The translations under genes were made by a program, and so were the position numbers. Below the pieces are notes generated by a model. The model saw only the letters and a list, made by a program, of their open reading frames with translations, was not told the DNA's origin and made no database searches. 64,000 nt of DNA, from contig NZ_JANCTD010000005.1 of NCBI RefSeq assembly GCF_024297185.1, forward strand, positions 1-64,000. Direction: 5' to 3'. Shown in pieces: positions 7,803-16,543 of the stretch. How positions within the stretch are numbered: position 1 is the first letter of the stretch; the number at the start of each line of letters is the position of its first letter. The stretch is from Lewinella sp. JB7 (GTDB lineage: Bacteria; Bacteroidota; Bacteroidia; Chitinophagales; Saprospiraceae).

Positions 7803-10800
7803 TTACCGGGCCACGGACCGGGCAGCCAGGGTCGACTCCAGGTTTTGTCCGAAAGTTTTGCCGAAACCGGGTTTCAGGGCACTTCCCGTAGTGAGGTTGC
7901 CGACGAGTTTGGCGACGCTGCCGGGAACGTCTCTGAAATCGAAATCCATCCGCAGGTGGTAGGGATTCCCGGCGAACACGAGATTCATATCCACGCTCGT
8001 CGTGAACGCATTGTTGAAGCCCAGGGAAGTAGCGAATTCCATGGTCCTCAGATCGAACGCTCCGATGGTATTGTTGACCATAAATTTGGCAGCCTCCAGG
8101 GTGCCCTGGGATACGCCGTGGGCGATGTCTACGCCGGCGATGGCAATCGCCAGGCCCTTGTCGATGGCTTCTCGTTCGAGATAAAGGTCGGTAAGTTGGA
8201 TATCCTTAGGGAACTCGTGCCCGATGTCGGCCAGTCCGCGGACGGTCTCCGCGTATCCGGCCAGCACGAGTTTAGCACTTTCACGGGCGGCCTGTAGGGT
8301 AAGAATGCGCGCTTCCAGTACACCCCGTTCGGTGAGTTCCCAGGGCCAGTTACCCAGCTTATTCCCTTTCTTCCGCAGCCGACTGATTTCCGCGTTAAGA
8401 CCCCTGATCACGGCGGCCTGCTTACGGTAAGCGGCATCCGCCTGGTCGCGCATGGCTCTTAAATCGGCTTCCTGTTTTGCTGTCACTTCGGCTAACCGGA
8501 CCCGGATGCGGCGGTCCACGTCCTGGAGGGCATTTCTCTGTTGCTTCAGTTTCCGGCGATTGGCCATCAGCGTCTCCCGCGCGTCCCTGGAAGCCTCGTC
8601 CAGGGCGGCGGTCGCTTCGCGGGTGATGCGAGCCAGGAAGTCGTTGCGCATAGCTACGCGTAGCGCGATGCCCGTGCCCTGGTGGGAGTTGAGCTTCCCC
8701 CTCACCTCGATAAGCCCCTCCAGGTCGTTCAGGAAGGAGCCGCGCATCAGCATCTCGAAGCCCTGACCGTCCACGAGCATCCGGGTGCCGGCCGTAAAGC
8801 CAAGTAGAGTGGCTTCACCGTCCACCTCGAAGGTGGGAAGCTTGCCGGTGGAAACGTCGAAGACCACCCGGGGTCCCGGGCTGTGGATGCCCCGCAGGGC
8901 AATCAGGCCACCCGCCAGGCTGATGGGGTCCAGGGAACCCCGTCCGCTCACGCCCGCGTCGTTCAGGCTGAAATCCATCCGCCCCTTCACCCCCAACAGG
9001 TTCATGGCGGCCCCGAAGGCGATGCCCCGTTGGTAGGTCACTCCGAACACCGTCAGATTGTTGGCGGGTACGATGAGTACCTTACCGTCCTCCAGGCCAC
9101 TGCCCAGTACGTCCCGTAACGATCCGGTAATGCCGTGATCTTCCACGAAGGCGTCGATCATTCCGAGGGGCGTAATTTTATTGACTTCAATGGAGAGCAG
9201 ACTCTTGGCCGGGTTCGCCACGTTGAGGGCCACGGTCAGGCCGCCGGTGAGGTGCTTCGTCCGGTTGCCCACCGTACCCAAACGGGCCGCACCGGTGAAG
9301 CCGAGGGAGCTCAGCAATATGGGACTGCGCGGACTGATCCCGGCACTACCCCCCAGCTTGCGAATGCCTACGCCGGGGATTCCGAAGGGCGCGGTCCATT
9401 CCGGTGAGGCATCGTCGTTGCGATCGCTAAACAGCATCGCGCGGCGGGCGTCGTTGCCGGGGTCGAGGGCTTCCAGAAAGAATTCGCCCGCCAGGCTTTG
9501 ATCCATTGCATTGACCTTAAAGTTCGCGTTGAAGCCCAAAAGGTCCTTGTCGATCCGAGCGCGGAGTAACCCTCCAAGCCCGAGTTCGAGGCCCGTTTGC
9601 GCGCCGATGCGGGTGAACAGGTTAATATCCCCCAGTTCGACCGTTCCGCTGTCGTTCAGCTTAAGCGTTTGTCCCAGGTCGGCGGAAAAGCTCGCGTGAT
9701 CCAGGTTGCGGGAGAGGGTGCCGGTGAGGCGGGCTCCGTCGAGGCTGAGCATATTCCCCAAATCCTGCAGGGCATCGCCGAATTTGAGATCCGCGATAAC
9801 GTTGACCCCTTCGGCTACGGCCAGGTCGTTCATGGCGGCGAGGCTGGGCAGGGAGAGGTCGACCGACTTGTCGGGCAGGGCGGAAATCACGAAGGAGGTG
9901 CCCGCCAAATCGAGCTCATTCAGGGGCGTCAGTAAGGCATGAATGCCACCGTAATCAAAGGTAGCCGGTGGGGCCAGTCCGAAGATCAGGTTGGCGCGGG
10001 ACCCGCCGCCGTCCAGTTGCAGTTCCGCGTCGCCCATGCTGGTGCTGCCGAGCACGGCCAGGACTCGGGCGAAGGGTCGGGCGGACACCGCCAGGGTCGT
10101 CAGGGTCAACTCCTTCAGCGGCGGGGGAAGCAGGGAGGCAAGCCGGCGCGTCCGGGGATCCGTCGCCAGGGCACCGACCAGCGTGGAAACGGAAAGCTCG
10201 TTGAGGCTGCCGGTGAATTCGATCGCGTTGGGGTCGGAGTTGAGCGTGGCCGCCACCTGGAGGTTTGTATTACCCAGATTTGCTGTGCCGCTGATCGTCC
10301 CCCCGATGGTACGCCCCGTCTGGGTGGGGTGGACGGCCTCCAGATCGAGCTGGGCACCGGTAACGGTCAGGGGTAGGGGAGCGGGCATCCGGTAGTCCTC
10401 CGTACCGAGTTCGGCGGCCAGGCGGTCGATGACGTATCCGTTCGCCGCAAAGTCGATGGACATCGTGCGTAATTCCACGGGTGCCTGAGCGGGAAAGCCC
10501 GGGGGCAGGTACTTACTCAGCGGGGTACCCCCCAGCAACTTGTCAAAGCTGGAGAGCGAAACCTTGGCGGCCGCCGGGAAGTCGAACTGCAGACGGGATG
10601 TCGTGAGATCGTCCCGGAAAGTGGCCGTCACCGTGACGCCGGGTTGACCGAATACCGAAGCCGTCGTAGCCAGCGAGGAATTCCCGCCGGGGGAGACTTC
10701 GGCAATGAAGTCATTCAGTTGAAAGACGGTCGGCGGCAGATAGTTCGCGACGCTGTTGCCCACCGATTCGGCGGCGGTGGCCGGTGGGGCCGCGGGTGCG

Positions 10801-10958
10801 GTGGGGGTAAAGGTAGGCTCGGGCTCGGGGGGCGGTACGTAAACGCTTTCGGCTGACGTTGACGTCGTTGTTCGCGGCGGCGGGGCCGTAGAACGGGTGG
10901 TCGCGCAGCCGAGGGTCAGGCACAGCAGTACCAACCCCGTATAAAACAGGTTATGCAC
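7803..10958 (-). CDS. Very large lipoprotein of unknown function
   Basis: This 1051-residue protein starts with a lipoprotein signal (lipobox LGCA, Cys near residue 18) and a Pro/Thr/Ala-rich linker (to about 65). Residues ~80-770 are a long run of short, Gly-rich, amphipathic beta segments with phrases such as LDLxG, GxLxxGxL and DxNLFTRIG, reminiscent of AsmA-type or lipid-transfer repeats but without a motif that I can name. A charged coiled coil follows (~785-870, LKQQRNALQDVDRRIRVRL and RGLNAEISRLRKKGNKLG), then an alpha/beta tail. It is probably on the outer membrane facing the periplasm. It ends 10 bp from the convergent hydrolase gene. Confidence 0.85.
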   Translation of the reverse strand: MHNLFYTGLVLLCLTLGCATTRSTAPPPRTTTSTSAESVYVPPPEPEPTFTPTAPAAPPATAAESVGNSVANYLPPTVFQLNDFIAEVSPGGNSSLATTASVFGQPGVTVTATFRDDLTTSRLQFDFPAAAKVSLSSFDKLLGGTPLSKYLPPGFPAQAPVELRTMSIDFAANGYVIDRLAAELGTEDYRMPAPLPLTVTGAQLDLEAVHPTQTGRTIGGTISGTANLGNTNLQVAATLNSDPNAIEFTGSLNELSVSTLVGALATDPRTRRLASLLPPPLKELTLTTLAVSARPFARVLAVLGSTSMGDAELQLDGGGSRANLIFGLAPPATFDYGGIHALLTPLNELDLAGTSFVISALPDKSVDLSLPSLAAMNDLAVAEGVNVIADLKFGDALQDLGNMLSLDGARLTGTLSRNLDHASFSADLGQTLKLNDSGTVELGDINLFTRIGAQTGLELGLGGLLRARIDKDLLGFNANFKVNAMDQSLAGEFFLEALDPGNDARRAMLFSDRNDDASPEWTAPFGIPGVGIRKLGGSAGISPRSPILLSSLGFTGAARLGTVGNRTKHLTGGLTVALNVANPAKSLLSIEVNKITPLGMIDAFVEDHGITGSLRDVLGSGLEDGKVLIVPANNLTVFGVTYQRGIAFGAAMNLLGVKGRMDFSLNDAGVSGRGSLDPISLAGGLIALRGIHSPGPRVVFDVSTGKLPTFEVDGEATLLGFTAGTRMLVDGQGFEMLMRGSFLNDLEGLIEVRGKLNSHQGTGIALRVAMRNDFLARITREATAALDEASRDARETLMANRRKLKQQRNALQDVDRRIRVRLAEVTAKQEADLRAMRDQADAAYRKQAAVIRGLNAEISRLRKKGNKLGNWPWELTERGVLEARILTLQAARESAKLVLAGYAETVRGLADIGHEFPKDIQLTDLYLEREAIDKGLAIAIAGVDIAHGVSQGTLEAAKFMVNNTIGAFDLRTMEFATSLGFNNAFTTSVDMNLVFAGNPYHLRMDFDFRDVPGSVAKLVGNLTTGSALKPGFGKTFGQNLESTLAARSVAR

Positions 10959-11057
10959 GGTAGGTGATTCTCGTAAATGTGTTAAAACAAGTTATGGGAA
11001 TTAACCTAGCCGCACAAGGGCTGCCGATTCCTGTATGCGCGGGTTGACCGGTTCGTG

Positions 11058-12560
11058 CTACCGGGTAGCCGCGGCGGCATCGACCATACCCCAGCCAAAA
11101 TTGCCGTCGCGACGGGGGTAAATGCTCGCGGCCTCCTTCATGCGCTGCAGGACCTGCTCCCGGTTCTGTCCCGGATCGGTAGCCCACACCAGTGCGGCAA
11201 TGCCCGCCGTAGTGGCGGTAGCGGCACTCGAACCGCCTACGTACCCCGGCTGCGCCCCGCTACGGCTCAGGGTAAGGCTGGTGCGGTCGGTATCGTAGCG
11301 ACGCTGCATCACCGCTACGAAATCGACTTCGCTACCGTCGTGGCAGGTATTGCAACGCTCCAGAGGGCTGCCCTCCCGGATACCGGTTACGGCGAGGGTT
11401 TCGGACATATTCGCGGGAAAAACTACGCCGTACCAACTCGTCCAACTGAGGCTGGTCCCGGCAGCGCACAGGATCATCTTCCCGCGGTTGTGGGCGTAGT
11501 AGATACCGTCCCTGACCGTCCCGCTGCTGAATACGTCGCCGATCGACATACTCACGATGCGGGTGCCCGCGTCCCGGCCGGCGATGACGAGCGCATCCCG
11601 GACGCCCCGCTTTTCCTTGCTGGCGTTTATGATGACGTCGCTCGTAGCCCGAATAGCCGTCAGGTCACTCATATAGGCAACCCCGACGGTACTGCCGCTG
11701 CCCGTGCGCGGCGCGGCGACCAGGCCCGCCATCTGGGTTCCGTGACCGCACTGGTCGTCGGGTCCGTCAGTCCGGCTGCTCCACCAACTAGGCTGGTACA
11801 CGCCAAGGCGGGCAAGATCGCGCCCGCTACCGAAGCCGCCGTTCAGCTCCGATTGCTCGGGGTAGGTGCCGGAGTCGATGATGCAGATACCAATGTTATC
11901 GCCCTGACTACGGGTCCACGCCTCCTGAATATTCATGTGATCGTAGTTCCAGGGCACCTTTGCGCCGGGGGAGACGGTCGTGAAGTCCCCCGCGGCGATG
12001 GCATCCGCCGGAGCTTCACTACAACCCGATCCGGAGCGAAGCTGCACCTCGGAGGCGGTGTAGTTGCTGGGTTCCAGGTAGCGGACGCCGGGTCGACGGC
12101 GGAATTCAGCCAGGACCGCGGGGTGCACAATCTTCACGTCCAGAATGGGCAGTACGTCATCCTCGGGGGCCACGAATAGCTCTTCCTCAGTAATGGGGAC
12201 TCCGGTGTGCCGGGCGGTGGCGGCAAGCAGATCGCTGACGAGTTCGTTGCGGGTGCGTAGCCACTCACCGGCCATCACGTCGATCTGGTGGAGTTGAGCT
12301 TCGGTATCGGCGAAGCCCGCCGGTTCGTACCCCAGTACCGCCTCGTGTTCGGAGAGTTGCAGGGCCGACCACACCACCGCGTCGCTCGCCTCATTCCAGT
12401 CGAAGACCTTGTCGGTGGATAGCAGGTGATTTTCGACGATAGTATTGAGTTCGGCACGGGTGTACTCGGTCGGTGCGGAAGTGAAGGGTTCTACCTTTTC
12501 GCGTTCACAAGCGGAGAGGAGCAGGCAACTGCACGCCAGGGTGGTAAATATTCTATGCAT
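11058..12560 (-). CDS. S8 family (subtilisin-like) peptidase lipoprotein
   Basis: The 500-residue protein has a lipobox (LLLSAC, Cys18), an N-terminal prodomain-like region (~30-200) and a subtilase domain. The triad is visible: Asp229 (CIIDSGT), His273 (GHGTQMAGL) and Ser445 (GGSSAATATTAG, in place of the usual GTSMAAP). The oxyanion-hole Asn of subtilases, normally in AAGN, is Thr369 here (CAAGTS). The protein also has a Cys pair CNTCHDGS. It is probably a surface protease, but the changes around the active site could lower activity or mark a binding protein. Confidence 0.88.
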   Translation of the reverse strand: MHRIFTTLACSCLLLSACEREKVEPFTSAPTEYTRAELNTIVENHLLSTDKVFDWNEASDAVVWSALQLSEHEAVLGYEPAGFADTEAQLHQIDVMAGEWLRTRNELVSDLLAATARHTGVPITEEELFVAPEDDVLPILDVKIVHPAVLAEFRRRPGVRYLEPSNYTASEVQLRSGSGCSEAPADAIAAGDFTTVSPGAKVPWNYDHMNIQEAWTRSQGDNIGICIIDSGTYPEQSELNGGFGSGRDLARLGVYQPSWWSSRTDGPDDQCGHGTQMAGLVAAPRTGSGSTVGVAYMSDLTAIRATSDVIINASKEKRGVRDALVIAGRDAGTRIVSMSIGDVFSSGTVRDGIYYAHNRGKMILCAAGTSLSWTSWYGVVFPANMSETLAVTGIREGSPLERCNTCHDGSEVDFVAVMQRRYDTDRTSLTLSRSGAQPGYVGGSSAATATTAGIAALVWATDPGQNREQVLQRMKEAASIYPRRDGNFGWGMVDAAAATR

Positions 12561-12809
12561 GATCAGGGTTTGGGCGGGAACGCGGGAGCAAGGATAGCTC
12601 CGGCGGACATACGAATGACTCTAGAGTGCTTAAATTAGGATATTGTCCGGTAATTCCAAACAGGATAGGGCAAATAGCTATGTAGGAAAAGTTTGTTCCG
12701 AAACATGAAACCATGACTCGACACCGTGGTATCACGCCGATTCGCGCTAACGAAAGATTAAAGCCGTCCCGACATTTCATCCCCGCTGGAATAAGGCCGT
12801 TATTTGCGT
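12561..12809. other. Divergent intergenic region
   Basis: This 249-bp spacer lies between the divergent subtilase and M1 peptidase genes. I see an AT-richer middle but no convincing promoter box, repeat or RNA gene. Confidence 0.5.
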
Positions 12810-14462
12810 ATGCTTCGCTACCAGATAACTCTGCTTCTCGCTTTGGCCCTTTGCTCCCGCGTCCCCGCCCAAAACTACTTTGGCGACTACGTCTTTACGG
12901 AGGCGGATACCCTGCGGGGGACTCTCGTGCCGGCCCGGTCCAACTACGACGTGACTTACTACGAGCTTCACCTCGACGTGGATCCCGTGGAGCAAGCCAT
13001 CGAGGGGCGGGTAGAGATGGACTATACCATTACCGGCCAGCTTCCCCTGCTACAGCTCGACCTGTACGACAATCTGCAAATCGACGGCATCGAACAGGAT
13101 GGGAAAGAACTCCGGTTCACCCGGCGCGCGCACGCCGTCTTCGTGGAGCTCCCCCATCCGGTGGACATTGGCAGCCGTCACCGCATGATCATCCGCTACG
13201 GCGGTCAACCCACGGAAGCGCAGAATGCCCCCTGGGACGGCGGCTTCGTGTGGGCCCTGGACCAGAAAAATCGCTACTGGGTCGGCGTGGCCTGCGAAGG
13301 CGACGGGGCGAGCCTGTGGTGGCCCAACAAGGATCACCTGAGCGACGAGCCGGACTCCATGCTCATCAGCGTCACCGTGCCCAAACGCCTGTACGTGGCC
13401 AGCAACGGCAACCTGCGCGCGGAGGTGGAGGAAGGGTGGAAGAAGCGCTACGACTGGTTCGTCAGCTACCCGATCAACAACTACAACGTGTCGATCAACA
13501 TCGGGCACTACGAACACTTCGCGGATACCTACCGCAGTTTCGACGGGGAGGAACTGGCCCTTGACTATTACGTCATGGACTACAACCTGGCCAAGGCCCG
13601 CAAGCAATTTCGGGAGGTGACGCCCATGCTGGAAGCCTACGAGCACTACTTCGGGAAGTACCCCTTCTGGGACGACGGCTTCGCGCTCATCGAAACGCCA
13701 TACCTGGGCATGGAACACCAGAGCGGCATCGCCTACGGCAACCGCTACATGCGCGGCTACCTGGGGGGATTGATCCCCGACGATATGGACTGGGACTACA
13801 TCATCGTGCACGAGGCCGGCCACGAATACTTCGGCAATTCCATCAGTGTAGCCGATCACGCCGAGATGTGGGTGCACGAAAGCTTCACGACCTATATGGA
13901 AGCTCTCTACGTCGAGTATCACCACGGGGCGGCGGATGCCCGACGGTACCTGGTTTCCCAACTCCGCTTCATTCGCAACGAGGAGCCCATGCTGGGCCCG
14001 CCGGACGTGAACTTCACCGACTTTTCGTCCTCCGATCATTATTACAAAGGCGCTTGGGTGCTGCACACCCTGCGCGGCGTGATCAATGACGACCCGCTTT
14101 TCTTCGGTATGCTCCGCAGCTTCTATCAGGATCATGAGCGAAGCATCGTCAGCACCCAGGAGGTAATCGACTACTTCAGCCGCTACGCCGACCGTGACCT
14201 GCGCCCCTTCTTCGCCCAGTACCTTCGTCACCCGGACATCCCCGTACTCGAGCTTCGGCAGAGAGGCGATGGAGTAGAATTTCGGCTACGGGCTGACGTG
14301 GCGGAACTCAGCATGCCCGTCGGGGCTTACCTGAAGGCCGAGCCCGTCCGCCTGATCGCTACCGCCGAGTGGCAAGCCCTGGGCCGGGGCATCTCGGTGG
14401 ATGACGTGCGGATAGATACGGAGCGTTTTCTGGTGGGACTAAGCGTCGATCACGCGAATTAG
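12810..14462 (+). CDS. M1 family zinc aminopeptidase
   Basis: The 550-residue protein starts at ATG 12810 with a signal peptide (MLRYQITLLLALALCSRVPAQ), so it is exported. The M1 zinc site is H334-E-A-G-H338 with E357 19 residues on (MWVHESF). The substrate-binding GxMEN motif is GMEHQ (YLGMEHQSG), the form seen in several Bacteroidota M1 enzymes. The N-terminal beta domain (~30-230) and catalytic domain are complete, but the protein stops after a short C-terminal part, shorter than PepN. It would trim N-terminal residues from peptides in the periplasm. Confidence 0.92.
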   Translation: MLRYQITLLLALALCSRVPAQNYFGDYVFTEADTLRGTLVPARSNYDVTYYELHLDVDPVEQAIEGRVEMDYTITGQLPLLQLDLYDNLQIDGIEQDGKELRFTRRAHAVFVELPHPVDIGSRHRMIIRYGGQPTEAQNAPWDGGFVWALDQKNRYWVGVACEGDGASLWWPNKDHLSDEPDSMLISVTVPKRLYVASNGNLRAEVEEGWKKRYDWFVSYPINNYNVSINIGHYEHFADTYRSFDGEELALDYYVMDYNLAKARKQFREVTPMLEAYEHYFGKYPFWDDGFALIETPYLGMEHQSGIAYGNRYMRGYLGGLIPDDMDWDYIIVHEAGHEYFGNSISVADHAEMWVHESFTTYMEALYVEYHHGAADARRYLVSQLRFIRNEEPMLGPPDVNFTDFSSSDHYYKGAWVLHTLRGVINDDPLFFGMLRSFYQDHERSIVSTQEVIDYFSRYADRDLRPFFAQYLRHPDIPVLELRQRGDGVEFRLRADVAELSMPVGAYLKAEPVRLIATAEWQALGRGISVDDVRIDTERFLVGLSVDHAN

Positions 14463-14470
14463 GGGTAGAA

Positions 14471-15232
14471 GCGTCTCGGACCGGAGGCCGCTCGACCTAT
14501 GGGTGCCGGTGATCCGTGTTGAATCCATGTTTTTCCGTGGTGAATGTCCTCAAACACGCATTGCCCATATGACTTAGCCCTATAAGTGTCTCGGACCGGA
14601 GGCCACTCGACCTATGGGTGCCGGTGATCCGTGTTGAATCCATGTTTTTCCGTGGTGAATGCCGAGAAGCCCGCCTTCCTCTATTGCTCACTCTAGCCCT
14701 ACAAGTGTTTCGGACCAGAGGCCACTCGACCTATTGCCTCTGCTCGGCGTACAACGCCTCGACCTGAGCCGTGCGGCAGCGAAATCCGTGTTCAATCCGT
14801 GCCCATCCGTGGTGAAGCGTCTCGGACCGGAGGCCACTCGACCTTGGGGTGCCGGCGATCCGTGTTGAATCCGTGTTTTTCCGTGGTGAATATCCTCAAG
14901 TACGCATCCCTCTATTGCTTAAGCGACTTAGCCCATATGCGTCTCGGACCGGAGGCCGCTCGACCTATTGCCTCTGCTCGGCGTGCAACGCCTCGACCTG
15001 AGCCGTGCGGCAGCGAAATCCGTGTTCAATCCGTGCCCATCCGTGGTGAGGCGTCTCGGACGGGAGGCCGCTCGACCTTGGGGTGCCGGCGATCCGTGTT
15101 GAATCCGTGTTTTTCCGTGGTGAATATCCTCAAGTACGCATCCCTCTATTGCATAAGCGACTTAGCCCATATGCGCCTCGGACCGGAGGCCGCTCAACCT
15201 ATGGGTGCCGGCGATCCGTAGTCCTCTATGGA
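14471..15232. repeat. Seven-unit intergenic repeat array with higher-order structure
   Basis: Units of 112-122 bp begin with gcgtctcggaccggaggc at 14471, 14586, 14705, 14817, 14939, 15051 and 15173 (last one partial). Two unit types occur: one continues with ccggcgatccgtgttgaatc and a second ccgtg word, the other with attgcctctgctcggcgt. Units 3-4 and 5-6 form a 234-bp higher-order direct repeat (14705-14938 and 14939-15172). Inside the units atccgtg/ccgtgg heptamers recur. The open frames across the array are repeat translations and not genes. The array fills the whole gap between the M1 and DUF3109 genes. Confidence 0.92.
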
Positions 15233-15256
15233 AAAAACCACATCCGGAAGAGTGCC

Positions 15257-15829
15257 CTATTCCTCCGAATATTCCACCGCCGCCACCAGCTCCGCATACC
15301 ATTCCTCACCGTACTTCCTGATCAGGGCGGGTTTCGCGAACTCGTAGATGCGGATGCGTTCCCGTTCCCCCCGGGTGCAGGCGGCGGAACAAATATCCCA
15401 GACGTCGTAATTAAGGGCCTCGAAGCCGGTCTGGGGATTTCGCTTCACCCGGATGGGGTAGAGATGACAGCTGATGGGCTTCTTCCAGTCCACGTCGCCG
15501 GCGTTGTAGGCCTGCTCGATGCCGCACTGGGCGGTGCCGGTGCCGTCGAGGGTCATGTAAGCGCAGGCGCCGCCGTCAACGAGGGGCGTATCGTGACCGT
15601 CACCATTGCGGACGGCCGTACCCTGTTCGGCAATAGCGGCCCGGCCCGCATCGGTGAGGTAAGGGGCCACGGCGGGATAGAGGGCGTCGAGGATGGGAAG
15701 TTCGTCGTTTTCCAGGGGGGCACCGTAGTCGCCTTCCCAGCAACAAGCCCCCTTGCAGGCCGCGATGTTGCAGGCGAACTGCTCCTGAACGATATCGTCC
15801 GAGACGAGGATGGAACCGATGATGTACAT
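15257..15829 (-). CDS. DUF3109 family Cys-rich protein
   Basis: The 190-residue protein is chosen to start at 15829 because family members begin with the pattern M-x-I-G-x-x-L-V-S; here MYIIGSILVSD. Conserved cysteines follow: FACNIAACKGACCWEGDYGAPL near residues 19-40, CAYM, QCGIE, SCHLYPI and CSAACTRG. This resembles the CxxxCC-type metal-binding family (YkgJ-like), so a bound zinc or iron is likely. Function is unknown. It diverges from the Pycsar-type effector gene. Confidence 0.85.
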   Translation of the reverse strand: MYIIGSILVSDDIVQEQFACNIAACKGACCWEGDYGAPLENDELPILDALYPAVAPYLTDAGRAAIAEQGTAVRNGDGHDTPLVDGGACAYMTLDGTGTAQCGIEQAYNAGDVDWKKPISCHLYPIRVKRNPQTGFEALNYDVWDICSAACTRGERERIRIYEFAKPALIRKYGEEWYAELVAAVEYSEE

Positions 15830-16028
15830 ACTGCGAATAGTCAGAGGCGCCAAGGTAAACCGCCGCAGCGGGATGCCCGGTATTACGTATTATTACCGGT
15901 AAACCGCCGGATGGGGTCGTTCGGTGCCTACCCAACAGTCGCGGGGGCCATACGGTCGAACCGTAAGGACCTTCGCGGCGAAGTCGGTTGGCGGGCCGAC
16001 AGGCCGCACCCGCACAAAGGCAAGCGAC

Positions 16029-16535
16029 GTGGACGAAAAAACCGAAAATTACTGGCGTATTCTGGAAGCCAACCTCGAATGGATCCGCTACTCCGACGCC
16101 AAGGCCACCGGAATTCTCACCATCTACGGGGTCATCATCACGGTAGCCTTCACCAAGATGATCGACATCCTGGAGGTGATCAGCGGATCGTGGATACTGA
16201 TCGGCCTGACGACCGCCTCCGGCGTATGCTCGCTCATCGCCATCTACTTCGGGTTTCGCAGCATCAGTCCCCGGCTGGTGAATCTGAGCAACAGTTCGAT
16301 CATTTTTTTCGGGTCCATTCTGGAACAGAGCAAAAGTATTCAGGAATTCCGGGAGCATAGCCACCGGGTGCTTGATTCCCCGCTGGGCCTCGATGACGAC
16401 CTGGCCGGACAGATTTACATCAACGCGCGTATCGCCGCGGCCAAGTTTCGCAACGTCAGCTCATCCATCCGGTACTTCATCATCAGCTTTCTGATCTTAC
16501 TTACCGAGATGGTGTTGATCTTGTTGCTAAGTTAA
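16029..16535 (+). CDS. Pycsar-type membrane effector (PycTM/DUF5706-like)
   Basis: I use GTG 16029, since the earlier in-frame start adds 35 Arg/Gly-rich residues unlike the family. The 168-residue protein has the PycTM pattern: N-terminal helix ENYWRILEANLEWIRYSDAKATG, TM1 (~26-46), TM2 (~54-75), a cytoplasmic part with FFG (93-95), DLAGQIY (124-130) and ARIAAAKFR (133-141), then TM3 (~147-167). In Pycsar anti-phage systems such effectors bind a cyclic pyrimidine nucleotide and damage the inner membrane, and are encoded next to a PycC cyclase. Here no cyclase is adjacent; the next gene is a dehydrogenase 9 bp downstream. The only cyclase in the window is at 287-1381. Confidence 0.8.
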   Translation: MDEKTENYWRILEANLEWIRYSDAKATGILTIYGVIITVAFTKMIDILEVISGSWILIGLTTASGVCSLIAIYFGFRSISPRLVNLSNSSIIFFGSILEQSKSIQEFREHSHRVLDSPLGLDDDLAGQIYINARIAAAKFRNVSSSIRYFIISFLILLTEMVLILLLS

Positions 16536-16543
16536 TTCCCTAC

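Noticed and set aside
12713-13564. 283-codon plus-strand open frame rich in Arg/Pro
   Set aside because: It is a frame-shifted shadow of the M1 peptidase gene.
15083-16360. 425-codon plus-strand open frame over the repeat array and DUF3109
   Set aside because: It starts in the repeat array, runs antisense to DUF3109 and out of frame with the Pycsar-type effector, and has no protein-like motif.
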